A DNA stretch of 64,000 bases from Flavobacterium endophyticum (GCF_003634455.1 NZ_RBLC01000001.1:1816417-1880416), one strand, 5' to 3'. Numbered from the stretch's first letter, positions 8,160-18,419 are shown. Numbers and translations: made by a program. The notes: a model not told the origin generated them from the letters alone.

Positions 8160-9530
8160 CTATGTCAGTAAATCTAGCAAGAAAGAAGGGTAAAGTCCTA
8201 ATGCGATGTTCAATAAGATAGCAACTGTAGCAACAGCGCTATATACAAAAGGAACAGATTTTGCATTTTCTGTGGCATCTTTAGTATACATGGCAAGAAT
8301 CAATTTGAAATAGTAGCCCACGCTGATGATAGAGTTTACGACAGCGATGATTACCAAGATGATGTGCCCAGCTTTTAGCATTTGTCCGAACAAGAAAACT
8401 TTAGCAAAGAATCCTGAAAAAATCGGAATTCCAGCCATAGAAAGCAAAGCTCCTGTTAGGATTGCTGCTAATAAAGGACTCGTTTTTCCTAGTCCGTTGA
8501 AATTGAAAATATCTTCGTTGTCTTTGTCTTTTGTGACATATAGCACTACTGAGAATGCTGCAATTCCTGCCAAGGCATAAGCCGAAGTATAGTAAAGAAG
8601 AATTCCTCCAGAAGTGGAAACGGCCAAAAGCGCCATCAACATAAATCCTGCATGTGAAATACCTGAGAAAGCCAGCATTCTTTTCACATTTGTCTGTTTT
8701 AATGCCATAATGTTTCCGATAGTCATCGAAAGAATGGAAACAATCATCAAAGCTGTTTGCGAAGATTCTGGAAGGTTGACGTTCATTGCTCGTACCAATT
8801 TGAAGAAAGCCGCCATTGCAACCACTTTTGCCAACGTACTCATCAAAGCCGTTGTCAAGGCAGGCGAACCTTCATAAACGTCGGGAGCCCAAAAGTGAAA
8901 TGGAACTGCTGCGATTTTGAAAAGCATACCAATACTCAATAAAATAGCTCCAATATAAAACCAGTCTTCTACATCAGCAGAAGTTCCTGCTTCTTGAATA
9001 ACTGTCATGTCAAATGAACCGATAGCGCCATAAATTAGTGCAATTCCGAACAAGATAAAACCTGAAGCGAAGGCTCCCATCAGGAAATATTTCATTCCAG
9101 CCTCATTACTTTTTAAGCTCAAGCGATTGCTTGCTGCCAAAACATATAAAGAGATAGAAAGAATTTCAATTCCAAGGAAGAACATTGCGAGATTCCCGAA
9201 AGCAACCATAGCAATGGCTCCTGTCAAAAGGAACAATTTTATAGAAACGAAATCGGATATTTTGTGTATTTGTTTCTCGTGAAAGCTTGGTGTCAAGGCT
9301 ATTAGAAACACTGTCAATAAAATAAATAGGCAAGAAAATGAAGTTGAAAAGTTATCATCAACAATCATATTATTGTAAGTATCTGCTGATCCATTTAATC
9401 CAGTCGCTGTCAGTCCCAAGGTAGCAAGCAAGCCAATAATTGTTACAGGAACAATTGCTTTTCTTACGTTGAAAATTTCAGCTATAAGGCATAAAACCCC
9501 TAATACGGCAATAGCTATTAATGTATACAT
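8160..9530 (-). CDS. nuoN: NADH-quinone oxidoreductase subunit N
   Basis: 456 residues with about 14 membrane helices; an antiporter-like, proton-translocating subunit of the complex I membrane arm. HFWAPDVYEGSPALTTALMS, the lysine-bearing helix following it, and FSGFFAK are typical. It is last in the operon, 16 bases after nuoM, and is followed by a terminator. Family assignment is clear from order and sequence. Confidence 0.95.
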   Translation of the reverse strand: MYTLIAIAVLGVLCLIAEIFNVRKAIVPVTIIGLLATLGLTATGLNGSADTYNNMIVDDNFSTSFSCLFILLTVFLIALTPSFHEKQIHKISDFVSIKLFLLTGAIAMVAFGNLAMFFLGIEILSISLYVLAASNRLSLKSNEAGMKYFLMGAFASGFILFGIALIYGAIGSFDMTVIQEAGTSADVEDWFYIGAILLSIGMLFKIAAVPFHFWAPDVYEGSPALTTALMSTLAKVVAMAAFFKLVRAMNVNLPESSQTALMIVSILSMTIGNIMALKQTNVKRMLAFSGISHAGFMLMALLAVSTSGGILLYYTSAYALAGIAAFSVVLYVTKDKDNEDIFNFNGLGKTSPLLAAILTGALLSMAGIPIFSGFFAKVFLFGQMLKAGHIILVIIAVVNSIISVGYYFKLILAMYTKDATENAKSVPFVYSAVATVAILLNIALGLYPSFLLDLLT

Positions 9531-9546
9531 TTTATATCTGACTAAA

Positions 9547-10986
9547 TTAAATTCTGTTTATAACTTTTATGACCTCTTGAAGGCTTGGCGTAATCAAATC
9601 GATGATTGGTTTTGGGTACAATCCGAAAAATAATAGGACACCGATAATTATTACCATTACAATACCTTCATTGACATTGATATCTGCAAAAAACTTTTCG
9701 TTTTTATCTCCCAACATTACCTTTTGGAACATTCTCAGCATATAAAAAGCTCCCAAGATGATTGTTGTTCCACCAATAATACAAATGGTTACACTTCTTT
9801 GTGCCAAGCTGTAAAGCAATTCGAATTCTCCGACAAAGTTAAAGGTCCCTGGCAATGCCACAGAAGCCAACACTAATATCATAAACATAGAAGTGAATTT
9901 TGGCGCTTGTATTCTGATACCTCCCATTTCGGAAATTTTTCCTGTAGCGTATCTTCTAGAAATAATTTCTGCGGCAAAGAACAAGCCGACTACTCCAAAA
10001 CCGTGCGCAAGCATCTGAAGGACCGCTCCTCTCAAACCGTCTAAAGTCAAAGTGTACGTTCCGGCTGCAATTAATCCAACGTGAGCTAAAGAAGAATAGG
10101 CCAATAGTTTTTTGATGTCTTTTTGTTTAAAAGCAACAATAGAACCATATACTACGCCTGCTACGCTCAACCCTACAAAATAGAATAAATATTCTTTTGC
10201 CGCAATTGGAGCAAGAGGCAGTTGCCATCTGATGATACTATACAGTGCCATTTTTAACATAATACCTGATAAAAGCATGGTACCGACGGCTGGTGCTTTT
10301 TGGTATACTTTTGCCTGCCATGTATGGAAAGGAATAAGCGGAATCTTTATCGCATATGCTAAAAAGAAGCCTAAGAATATCCATAACTGCTCTTGAGAAG
10401 TCAATTTTACGTTGATCAAATCACTCAAAAGGAAGCTTCCCGCTTTTTGATAGAGGTAGATAAATGAAACCAGCATGAACAGAGATCCGGCGAAAGTGTA
10501 AATAAAGAACTTCACGACTGCTTTTTTTCTGCTTTGCGGATTGCCGCCTCCCCAAATCAAGGCGATAAAGTAAATAGGAATTAAAGAAAGTTCCCAGAAA
10601 ATATAGTATAAGAATCCATCAGCACTTAAGAAAGTTCCGACCATGGCAAAAACCATGAACAGGATCAAGGCATAAAAATTCTTAGATTTAGCGTATGAAT
10701 TTCCAAAAGACGAAAATATAATCAGCGGTGTCAGGGCAGTAGTAAGAAGAACCAAAGCCATAGACAAGCCATCAGAACCAAGTGCCAGATAAATTTTAGG
10801 CATTGCTACCCATTGTAGCATCAAGCTGATGTTTTGTCCTGAATTATATAAGGTTAAAAGATAAATTGAAGCACCGAAAGCAGCAAGGCTAAATAGCAAA
10901 GCTGTTTTAGAAGCCCATTTGTCTCCGGATAGAAAAGTAGCAATTGCTCCGACTAATAAAATAATTAATAATAAAGATACGTCCAT
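9547..10986 (-). CDS. nuoM: NADH-quinone oxidoreductase subunit M
   Basis: 479 residues, about 14 membrane helices; second antiporter-like proton channel of complex I. Conserved features are FWELSLIPIYFIALIWGG (with the key glutamate in the fifth helix), HTWQAKVYQKAPAVGTMLL and the AYSSLAHVG helix. It starts 10 bases after nuoL ends. Confidence 0.95.
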   Translation of the reverse strand: MDVSLLLIILLVGAIATFLSGDKWASKTALLFSLAAFGASIYLLTLYNSGQNISLMLQWVAMPKIYLALGSDGLSMALVLLTTALTPLIIFSSFGNSYAKSKNFYALILFMVFAMVGTFLSADGFLYYIFWELSLIPIYFIALIWGGGNPQSRKKAVVKFFIYTFAGSLFMLVSFIYLYQKAGSFLLSDLINVKLTSQEQLWIFLGFFLAYAIKIPLIPFHTWQAKVYQKAPAVGTMLLSGIMLKMALYSIIRWQLPLAPIAAKEYLFYFVGLSVAGVVYGSIVAFKQKDIKKLLAYSSLAHVGLIAAGTYTLTLDGLRGAVLQMLAHGFGVVGLFFAAEIISRRYATGKISEMGGIRIQAPKFTSMFMILVLASVALPGTFNFVGEFELLYSLAQRSVTICIIGGTTIILGAFYMLRMFQKVMLGDKNEKFFADINVNEGIVMVIIIGVLLFFGLYPKPIIDLITPSLQEVIKVINRI

Positions 10987-10996
10987 TAGTGATGAA

Positions 10997-12877
10997 TTAT
11001 TGTGCTAAAAATAAATAAGCGATAATTGAAGCAGTTCCGATTACGAAAGCGAAAAGATAAAACCCAACGCTTCCGTTTTGGAGTACTTTTCCTTGTGTCC
11101 CGACCATATTTGTCACTTTTCCTAATCCGAAAATAAATCCAGACAAGGCTGTTTCAATAAAGTTTTTCGAGAAGCTGGCTATAGCATAGATAGGCTTCAC
11201 GATTACCACCATATAAATTTCATCTACATAAAATTTATTATATAAAACTTTTGAAAATCCAGTGATTTCGCTGTCTTCGCTAGGCACTTGAGATTTTTTG
11301 ATATAATTTGAATACGCAATTCCGATACCGATCAAGGCACCAACAACTGCGATTCCCATCAACATATAAGTGGTACCGTCTAAATGATGCTCTTCTCTTG
11401 CTCCGATAAAAATTGGTTTTAGATATTCGTTCAACCAGCTATGTCCTGGGAAGCTGATAAAACCTCCTACCGTCGAAAGAATAGCCAATACGATTAATGG
11501 AAAAGTAATCAGGCTTGGAGATTCATGCAAGTGGTGTTTTTGCTCTTCTGTTCCTCTGAATTCTTTGAAGAAAGTCAAATACAACAAACGGAACATATAG
11601 AAAGCCGTCATGATTGAAGCTAAAGAAGCAATTACCCAAAGGGCTTTATTTTCATGGAAAGCAACCATCAAGATTTCGTCTTTAGAGAAGAAACCGGCAA
11701 AAATCGGAATACCAGAAATCGCTAATGTCGCAATCAAGAAAGTAATGTAAGTCACTTTCATGTATTTTCTCAAGCCGCCCATTTTTCTCATATCTTGTTC
11801 TCCGTGCATGGCATGGATAACAGAACCTGAACCCAAGAACAGACAAGCTTTGAAGAAAGCATGCGTGATTACGTGGAAAACAGCAATTTCATAAGCTCCT
11901 AGACCTAAAGCTAAAAACATCAAGCCGAGCTGTGAAACCGTAGAATAAGCTAATACTTTTTTAATATCGTTCTGAACCAAAGCAATAAATGCGGCAACCA
12001 AAGAAGTCACGGCACCAATTATAGCAATAACCATCTGGATATCTGGAGTCAGGTTGAATAAGAAGTTTAATCGGGTAATCATGAAAATTCCGGCAGTTAC
12101 CATGGTTGCTGCGTGGATTAATGCAGAAACTGGTGTAGGTCCGGCCATCGCATCAGGCAACCAAGTGTATAATGGAATTTGCGCTGATTTTCCAGATGCA
12201 CCAATGAAAAGACATAATGTTCCAAAACCTAACCATCCTAAATCAACTGATTTTCCAGTAGCGACAGCAGTTTTGATTGTAGCGAAATCAACAGAACTGA
12301 ATAAATATCCAAGCGTAAAGATTCCGATTAAGAATCCTAAATCTCCAATTCTATTCATGATGAATGCTTTTTTAGCTGCATCGTTATAGTCTTGGTTTTT
12401 ATACCAGAATCCGATTAGGAGGTAAGAGCATAATCCAACGCCTTCCCATCCGATAAACATGATTAATAAGTTAGAGCCTGTAACCAATGTTATCATGAAG
12501 AAGATAAATAGGTTAAGGTAAGCAAAGAACTTATGCAGATTTTCATCATCGTGCATATAGCTGATCGAGTAGATGTGGATTAACGTTCCGATTCCTGTTA
12601 CGAATAGCAACCAAAGAATTGAAAGCTGATCTAATAGGAAGCTGAAATTAACATTGAAATTTCCAAGGGTCATCCAATGAAATAAATCAATTTGTATAGG
12701 CTGCTTTGTGTTATTTATTTGAAAGAAAAAGTTTAATGCAACTGCAAAAGAAATGGCAACAGCGATTGTCCCGATTGTTCCAGAAACATTGCGGCTGACC
12801 TTTTTTCCTAGAAATACATTAAATAGAAACCCTGCAAATGGGGCCAATAATAAAAGTAAGAGTAAGCTTGTCTCCAT
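10997..12877 (-). CDS. nuoL: NADH-quinone oxidoreductase subunit L
   Basis: 626 residues, the largest antiporter-like subunit, with the long C-terminal lateral helix that braces the membrane arm. Conserved blocks are GWEGVGLCSYLLIGFWY, LPDAMAGPTPVSALIHAAT, the AYSTVSQLG helix and FSKDEIL. The length is normal. It starts 6 bases after nuoK ends, with tight operon packing. Confidence 0.96.
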   Translation of the reverse strand: METSLLLLLLLAPFAGFLFNVFLGKKVSRNVSGTIGTIAVAISFAVALNFFFQINNTKQPIQIDLFHWMTLGNFNVNFSFLLDQLSILWLLFVTGIGTLIHIYSISYMHDDENLHKFFAYLNLFIFFMITLVTGSNLLIMFIGWEGVGLCSYLLIGFWYKNQDYNDAAKKAFIMNRIGDLGFLIGIFTLGYLFSSVDFATIKTAVATGKSVDLGWLGFGTLCLFIGASGKSAQIPLYTWLPDAMAGPTPVSALIHAATMVTAGIFMITRLNFLFNLTPDIQMVIAIIGAVTSLVAAFIALVQNDIKKVLAYSTVSQLGLMFLALGLGAYEIAVFHVITHAFFKACLFLGSGSVIHAMHGEQDMRKMGGLRKYMKVTYITFLIATLAISGIPIFAGFFSKDEILMVAFHENKALWVIASLASIMTAFYMFRLLYLTFFKEFRGTEEQKHHLHESPSLITFPLIVLAILSTVGGFISFPGHSWLNEYLKPIFIGAREEHHLDGTTYMLMGIAVVGALIGIGIAYSNYIKKSQVPSEDSEITGFSKVLYNKFYVDEIYMVVIVKPIYAIASFSKNFIETALSGFIFGLGKVTNMVGTQGKVLQNGSVGFYLFAFVIGTASIIAYLFLAQ

Positions 12878-12883
12878 TAGGGA

Positions 12884-13204
12884 TTATCCTTTTAAATTTT
12901 TTAATTTATCAATATCAATCGAATGAATGTTTCTGTAGATTCCGACCAAAATAGCTAATCCTACAGCAACTTCTGCGGCAGCAACAGCCATAGAGAAAAA
13001 TACGAACACTTGTCCTGAAGCATCTTGATGATAGGTTGAAAAAACAACCAGCAAAAGATTTACTGCATTCAGCATGATTTCGATTGACATAAACATTACG
13101 ATGGCATTTCTTCTGAACAAAACACCAAATATCCCGATACAAAATAAGAGTGTAGAAAGATAAATGTAGTTTTCAATACCTATTTGTTGTAAAACATTCT
13201 GCAT
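12884..13204 (-). CDS. nuoK: NADH-quinone oxidoreductase subunit K
   Basis: 106 residues with three membrane helices; links the quinone site to the antiporter subunits. The conserved membrane Glu in MSIEIMLNAVNLLLV and the second acidic helix AAAEVAVGLAIL are present. Two bases separate it from nuoJ. Confidence 0.95.
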   Translation of the reverse strand: MQNVLQQIGIENYIYLSTLLFCIGIFGVLFRRNAIVMFMSIEIMLNAVNLLLVVFSTYHQDASGQVFVFFSMAVAAAEVAVGLAILVGIYRNIHSIDIDKLKNLKG

Positions 13205-13206
13205 AA

Positions 13207-13725
13207 CTATAAGCTTATTTTTTCTTCTTTTTTAGACAACAATACGGCTCCAATCATGGATACTAGTAATAATACCGAAGCAAATTCAAACGGAATCATA
13301 AAGCCATTTTTCTCGTCAAGCAAGACTTGGCCTAAGACTTTGATGGATTGGTAATCTTCGCCTGAAACATAATATTCTTCTATGATCGGCATTGATTTTA
13401 AGAAAGCCGCCAAAAGTACAAAGGCTACAAGACAGAAGGAAGCTACTGCAGCAATTATAGTGAGCCCGCTCTTATGCCGTTCATCTTCTTTGTTGAGATT
13501 CATCAACATTATCGTAAAGAGCAACAGGATCATGATGGCTCCAGAATATACTATAATATGTACAACCGCCAAGAACTGTGCGTTAAAAAGCAGGTAGTGT
13601 CCGGCTATCGAAAAGAAGCAAATTACCAGATAAATGGCGCTATGAATAGGATTCTTTGTCAAAATCGTCAAGAACGCTGTTGCTAAAGTAATCGCGGATA
13701 AAATATAAAATACAGTTGTCAACAT
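13207..13725 (-). CDS. nuoJ: NADH-quinone oxidoreductase subunit J
   Basis: 172 residues, five membrane helices; the third helix contains the conserved VVHIIVYSGAIMILLLF motif with the pi-bulge that couples quinone reduction to pumping. It is one base from nuoI. Confidence 0.95.
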   Translation of the reverse strand: MLTTVFYILSAITLATAFLTILTKNPIHSAIYLVICFFSIAGHYLLFNAQFLAVVHIIVYSGAIMILLLFTIMLMNLNKEDERHKSGLTIIAAVASFCLVAFVLLAAFLKSMPIIEEYYVSGEDYQSIKVLGQVLLDEKNGFMIPFEFASVLLLVSMIGAVLLSKKEEKISL

Positions 13726-13726
13726 A

Positions 13727-14272
13727 TTAATTAGCCGTTTTCAATTTAGTGTTATTCAAAGCCTGTTCTAAAGGCATCACCAATTTATCTTTTCCATAAA
13801 TAAATTCACCTCTGTCGTAGTCTGCTTTTACAATCTTTTTAGATGTAGTCAGGTAAATAGCTTGTTTTGGGCAAGCTTCTTCGCACAGACCGCAGAAAAT
13901 GCAACGCAACATGTTGATTTCATAGATCGAAGCATATTTCTCTTCTCTATAAAGATGTTTTTCGTCTGGTTTTCTTTCTTCCGCTTTCATCGTAATAGCT
14001 TCGGCAGGACAAGAAAGAGCACACAAACCACAAGCAGTACAACGTTCACGGCCTTCGTCATCACGCATCAGCATGTGCTGTCCGCGATACACTGGACTCA
14101 TTGGACGAACCTGCTCTGGATATTTAATAGTTACTTTTCTCGTGAACAAGTGTTTGATCGTAATAAACAATCCTTTCACGATCGCTACAAGATAAAGGCT
14201 TTCCAAAAAGGTCATCTTTTTGTTAGAAACCTCTTTCTTTCTGCCTGATAATGATATAGTCTCTATACTCAT
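13727..14272 (-). CDS. nuoI: NADH-quinone oxidoreductase subunit I (2x[4Fe-4S])
   Basis: 181 residues. Two ferredoxin-type CxxCxxCxxxCP motifs, CTACGLCALSCP and CIFCGLCEEACP, bind clusters N6a and N6b that relay electrons toward N2. An amphipathic N-terminal segment (about 20-45) should lie along the membrane. The gap to nuoH is 66 bases, larger than elsewhere in the operon. Confidence 0.96.
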   Translation of the reverse strand: MSIETISLSGRKKEVSNKKMTFLESLYLVAIVKGLFITIKHLFTRKVTIKYPEQVRPMSPVYRGQHMLMRDDEGRERCTACGLCALSCPAEAITMKAEERKPDEKHLYREEKYASIYEINMLRCIFCGLCEEACPKQAIYLTTSKKIVKADYDRGEFIYGKDKLVMPLEQALNNTKLKTAN

Positions 14273-14338
14273 TTTGATATATGGTTTCAGATTTTGTGGA
14301 AGTAAACTTCCGTCAATCTTTATATTAATCTTAACTAA

Positions 14339-15373
14339 TTAGCTGTCAAATAATAAAATTACAACTCCGGTTACTACAATATTTGCTATGGCTAACGGAA
14401 TTAAAATTTTCCATCCCAAGCGCATCAACTGGTCATAACGGAATCTCGGTATCGTCCATCTTACCCACATGAAGAAGAAGATGAAGAAACAGATTTTTAT
14501 GAACAGTACTACGATTCCGATCACATTAGCAGGATTCACACCCCAGTTTTCAACAGCCCATTCCATTCCTGGATAGTTGTAGCCTCCAAAATAAAGGACT
14601 GCTAAAATAGTTGATGAGATGAACATACTTGCATATTCCGCAAATAAATAGAATCCCATCCTCATAGATGAATATTCTGTATGGTAACCACCGATCAATT
14701 CGGCCTCACATTCTGCTAAGTCGAAAGGTGTTCTGTTGGTTTCTGCAAAAGAACATACCAAGAAAATGATAAAGCCAATCGGCTGATAGAACACATTCCA
14801 GTGCATGCCGCTTTGGTTCGCTGAAATTTCTCTTAAGCTCAAGGTACCTTCCATCATCAACAAAGCAATAATTGAAAGTCCCATGGCTACTTCATACGAG
14901 ATCATCTGCGAAGCCGCACGCATGGCAGACATCAACGAGAATTTGTTGTTAGAAGCCCAGCCTCCAATCATGATTCCGTAAACACCGACTGACAATACTC
15001 CAAATATGTATAGGATAGAAACATCAATATCGGTGGCTTGCAGGATAATATCTCTGCCAAATAGATGCAGTTTGTCTCCCCAAGGAATAACGGCACTTGT
15101 CATTAAGGCTACGCTCATCGAGATTGCAGGGCCAACAACAAATAGGAACTTGTTTGGCGTGTCTGGCAAGAATTCTTCTTTCGAGAATAGTTTCAGACCA
15201 TCGGCAAGTGGTTGCAGGATTCCTCCTTTTCCGGCTCTGTTCGGACCGATTCGGTCTTGAAGCCAAGCCGCAACTTTTCTTTCCGCAAGCGTAGAATACA
15301 TCGCCATCAGCATTGTTATTGCAAAGATGATGACAATGAAAATTCCTTTTTCTATAATTATCGTACTATCCAT
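14339..15373 (-). CDS. nuoH: NADH-quinone oxidoreductase subunit H
   Basis: 344 residues with 8-9 membrane helices; forms the quinone chamber. Conserved segments include AERKVAAWLQDRIGPNRAG, the acidic loop CSFAETNRTPFDLAECEAEL, and a second EYSSMRMG segment. It starts 5 bases after nuoG ends. Confidence 0.96.
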   Translation of the reverse strand: MDSTIIIEKGIFIVIIFAITMLMAMYSTLAERKVAAWLQDRIGPNRAGKGGILQPLADGLKLFSKEEFLPDTPNKFLFVVGPAISMSVALMTSAVIPWGDKLHLFGRDIILQATDIDVSILYIFGVLSVGVYGIMIGGWASNNKFSLMSAMRAASQMISYEVAMGLSIIALLMMEGTLSLREISANQSGMHWNVFYQPIGFIIFLVCSFAETNRTPFDLAECEAELIGGYHTEYSSMRMGFYLFAEYASMFISSTILAVLYFGGYNYPGMEWAVENWGVNPANVIGIVVLFIKICFFIFFFMWVRWTIPRFRYDQLMRLGWKILIPLAIANIVVTGVVILLFDS

Positions 15374-15378
15374 TTCGA

Positions 15379-16428
15379 TTAAATATTACCTTCCTTAAAT
15401 GCTTGCTCTTCCTCTTTTTTCAGAGGAACTGCTGGCATACTGATTTTCTTTCTGTCTTGGTCGCGTCCTTTCAAGATTCCTTTTTCTGTTTCGATTACAA
15501 CCGTATCTAATTTTCTAGTGTAATTGTTTTGGTTGATAACAGAATCTTTCTCGAATTTTCTTGGACCTTCAATAACCCAGTCTTTTGTGTCTTTATGGTC
15601 AAAACGGCATTCGTTGCAGATGAATTCTTCTACTTCGTGGAATTCGTCTTTTCTTCCTGTAACTCTTTGGATTTCGTTACCGAACATCCAAACTGTAGTT
15701 TTTCCGCAGCATCCTGGAGTCGTACATTCTCTGTGTGCGTTAAAAGGCTTGTTGAACCAAACTCTTGACTTGAAACGGAATGTTTTGTCGGTTAATGCTC
15801 CAACAGGACAAACATCGATCATGTTTCCAGAGAATTCATTGTCGATTGCTTTTGAAATACAAGTCGAAATATTAGAATGATCTCCTCTGTCCATAACGCC
15901 ATGAACACGATTGTCAGTCAATTGATCCGCAACCATCACACATCTGTAGCACAAAATGCAACGGTTCATGTGCAATTGGATATTCGGACCAATATCTTCT
16001 GGTTCAAAAGTTCTTTTTTCTTCAATATAACGAGTCTGTGATTTTCCGTGCTTGAAGCTTAAGTTCTGCAAATCGCATTCTCCAGCTTGGTCGCAAACAG
16101 GGCAATCCAAAGGGTGATTAATCAGTAAAAACTCCGTAACCGATTTTCTAGCTTCTGTAACTCGGTCTGATTTGATGCTGTTGACTTCCATGCCATCCAT
16201 AACACCAGTCACGCAAGAAGCCATTAGTTTTGGCATTGGAGTAGGGTTGGCGTCGCTTCCTTTTGAAACTTCAACCAGACAGGCACGGCATTTTCCGCCA
16301 GAACCTTTTAGTTTTGAATAATAGCACATCGTTGGCGGAACGGATTCGCCACCAATCATTCGAGCAGCTTGCAGGATAGTGGTTCCTGGTTCTACTTCTA
16401 TTGTTTGACCGTCTATTGTTACTTTCAT
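15379..16428 (-). CDS. nuoG: NADH-quinone oxidoreductase subunit G, short form (iron-sulfur part only)
   Basis: 349 residues, far shorter than the 700-900 of typical NuoG. The N-terminal [2Fe-2S] ferredoxin domain (about 1-90), the His-Cys3 cluster motif HPLDCPVCDQAGECDLQ and the [4Fe-4S] motif CILCYRCVMV...CPVGAL are all present, and an additional TPGCCGKTTVW / ECRFDH region is seen. The C-terminal molybdopterin-oxidoreductase-like domain is missing. The stop is followed directly by nuoH, so this is the natural short form and not a frameshift; a similar short subunit is usual in Bacteroidota. Confidence 0.93.
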   Translation of the reverse strand: MKVTIDGQTIEVEPGTTILQAARMIGGESVPPTMCYYSKLKGSGGKCRACLVEVSKGSDANPTPMPKLMASCVTGVMDGMEVNSIKSDRVTEARKSVTEFLLINHPLDCPVCDQAGECDLQNLSFKHGKSQTRYIEEKRTFEPEDIGPNIQLHMNRCILCYRCVMVADQLTDNRVHGVMDRGDHSNISTCISKAIDNEFSGNMIDVCPVGALTDKTFRFKSRVWFNKPFNAHRECTTPGCCGKTTVWMFGNEIQRVTGRKDEFHEVEEFICNECRFDHKDTKDWVIEGPRKFEKDSVINQNNYTRKLDTVVIETEKGILKGRDQDRKKISMPAVPLKKEEEQAFKEGNI

Positions 16429-16519
16429 TTTTTTATTCTTGATGTCTTAAAGTTGTAAAGCTTTCAAGTCTTCAAGCCTTTGACTTCATGACTTTCGACC
16501 TAATGGCTTTCGACTAAAT
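16429..16519. repeat. Low-complexity spacer between nuoF and nuoG
   Basis: The 91-base gap holds reiterated motifs such as AAGTCTTCAAG and two copies of CTTTCGAC inside a densely packed operon. A similar spacer lies between the RND pump gene and its membrane-fusion gene at 34915-34994. No gene or terminator is seen in it. Confidence 0.5.
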
Positions 16520-17887
16520 TTAAACTGTTTGCTTTGCTACCAAATGTCTTACCTTTTCAAAAGGCTCGGCCACAAAATGGTCTCTGTTTTTAATTTTTTC
16601 AGGGAAACGAACATGATATTCGAATTCCTCTCTAAAATGACGAATTGCTGCTGCAACCGGCCAAGCTGCCGCATCGCCTAACGGACAAATCGTATTTCCT
16701 TCAATCTTGCTTTGGATACTCCAGAGCAGATCGATATCTTCTTCGCGGCCGTGGCCGTTTTCAATTCTGTGTAATACTTTTTCAAGCCAGCCAGTTCCTT
16801 CACGGCAAGGCGAACACTGTCCACAGCTTTCATGATGGTAGAATCTGGAGAAATTCCATGTGTTTCTAACGATACAAGCGGTGTCATTATACACAATAAA
16901 TCCGCCTGAACCTAGCATAGATCCTGTGGCAAAACCGCCGTCGCTTAATGATTCATACGACATCAATCGGTCTTCTCCGTTTGCAGTTTTATAAATCAAG
17001 TTGGCAGGCAACACAGGAACAGATGAACCACCTGGCACGAATGCCTTTAAAGGTCTGTCATCGATCATTCCGCCAAGATATTCATCAGAATTCATAAATT
17101 CATCAACGCTTAAACCGAGCTCAATTTCATAAACTCCAGGGTTTTTGATGTGTCCTGAGGCAGAAATCAATTTAGTTCCAGTTGATCTTCCGATTCCGAT
17201 TTTTGCATATTCTGCGCCGGTATTGTTGACAATCCATGGCACTGCTGCGATTGATTCTACGTTATTTACTACTGTAGGATTGGCCCAAAGACCAGAAACA
17301 GCAGGAAACGGTGGCTTGATACGAGGATTACCTCTTTTTCCTTCAAGAGATTCAATCAAAGCGGTTTCTTCTCCGCAGATATAAGCACCACCACCGCAGT
17401 GAACGTATAAATCTAAATTATAACCAGTACCTAAAATATTTTTTCCTAACCATCCAGCGGCATAGGCTTCTTTGATGGCTCTTTCAAGAATTTTATAAAT
17501 CCACATATATTCTCCGCGAATGTAGATGTAGGATAAATTGGCTTCTAGTGCAAAGCTTGACGTGATCATTCCTTCAATCAAAAGGTGCGGAATGTATTCC
17601 ATCAAGAAACGGTCTTTAAAAGTTCCCGGTTCCGATTCGTCAGCATTGCAAACCAAATGTCTTGGTTTGCCTGATTTTTTATCGATGAAGCTCCATTTCA
17701 TTCCAGTAGGGAAACCAGCACCACCACGACCTCTTAATCCAGAGGTTTTCACTTCTTCCACAACTTCGTCCGGCGTCATTGTTTTCAGGGCTTTTTCTAC
17801 AGAAGCATAACCGCCATTTTGGCGATAAACTTCATAGGTCTTAATCCCAGGAATACTTGCTTTCTCTAATAATATTTTCTTTGACAT
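16520..17887 (-). CDS. nuoF: NADH-quinone oxidoreductase subunit F (FMN/NADH-binding)
   Basis: 455 residues; oxidises NADH with FMN and the N3 [4Fe-4S] cluster. Visible are the NADH/FMN glycine-rich GRGGAGFPTGMKW, the FMN-binding HCGGGAYICGEETALIESLEG region, and the cluster ligands ESCGQCSPCREG with a distant Cys in NTICPLGD. It starts one base after nuoE ends. Confidence 0.97.
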   Translation of the reverse strand: MSKKILLEKASIPGIKTYEVYRQNGGYASVEKALKTMTPDEVVEEVKTSGLRGRGGAGFPTGMKWSFIDKKSGKPRHLVCNADESEPGTFKDRFLMEYIPHLLIEGMITSSFALEANLSYIYIRGEYMWIYKILERAIKEAYAAGWLGKNILGTGYNLDLYVHCGGGAYICGEETALIESLEGKRGNPRIKPPFPAVSGLWANPTVVNNVESIAAVPWIVNNTGAEYAKIGIGRSTGTKLISASGHIKNPGVYEIELGLSVDEFMNSDEYLGGMIDDRPLKAFVPGGSSVPVLPANLIYKTANGEDRLMSYESLSDGGFATGSMLGSGGFIVYNDTACIVRNTWNFSRFYHHESCGQCSPCREGTGWLEKVLHRIENGHGREEDIDLLWSIQSKIEGNTICPLGDAAAWPVAAAIRHFREEFEYHVRFPEKIKNRDHFVAEPFEKVRHLVAKQTV

Positions 17888-17888
17888 A

Positions 17889-18419
17889 TTATTTATCGTG
17901 TAATGTAACCTTGTTATCTCTACAATCAGCTATCAGCTGGTCGATTTTTTCTTTGGTCAGATTTTCTTGGAAAAAGTCGCCTAGCTGCATCATCGGTGCA
18001 TAGCCGCAAGCTCCAAGACATTCAACGCCTCTTACTTCGAACATGCCGTCTGCTGTAGGTTCTCCAACTTTTACGCCTAGCTTGTCGCAGGTGTAATCCA
18101 TCAAGTTTTCAACACCACTCAAGCAGCATGGTGAAGTCTGGCAGAATTCAAACATATATTTTCCAATCGGCCTCTGATTGAACATCGTATAAAACGACAC
18201 AACTTCATATACTTCGATCGGCTTGATTTCTAATATTTCGGCAACCTTATCCATCAGCTCGATGCTCAGCCAGTTGTCATGGGCATCTTGAACATCGTGC
18301 AAAACCGGCAGCAAGGCAGATTTTTTCTTGTCCGCTGGATAATGGCTCAAAAGCTCGTTGATGCGTTCCATCAAAGCTTCCGTGATATTTATTTCTTGTT
18401 TAATATGTAAACGTTCCAT
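17889..18419 (-). CDS. nuoE: NADH-quinone oxidoreductase subunit E ([2Fe-2S])
   Basis: 176 residues with a thioredoxin-like fold. The N1a cluster ligands are visible as CQTSPCCLSG and CLGACGYAPMM. It works beside NuoF in the NADH-dehydrogenase module. It is separated from nuoD by a 121-base repeat-like spacer. Confidence 0.96.
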   Translation of the reverse strand: MERLHIKQEINITEALMERINELLSHYPADKKKSALLPVLHDVQDAHDNWLSIELMDKVAEILEIKPIEVYEVVSFYTMFNQRPIGKYMFEFCQTSPCCLSGVENLMDYTCDKLGVKVGEPTADGMFEVRGVECLGACGYAPMMQLGDFFQENLTKEKIDQLIADCRDNKVTLHDK

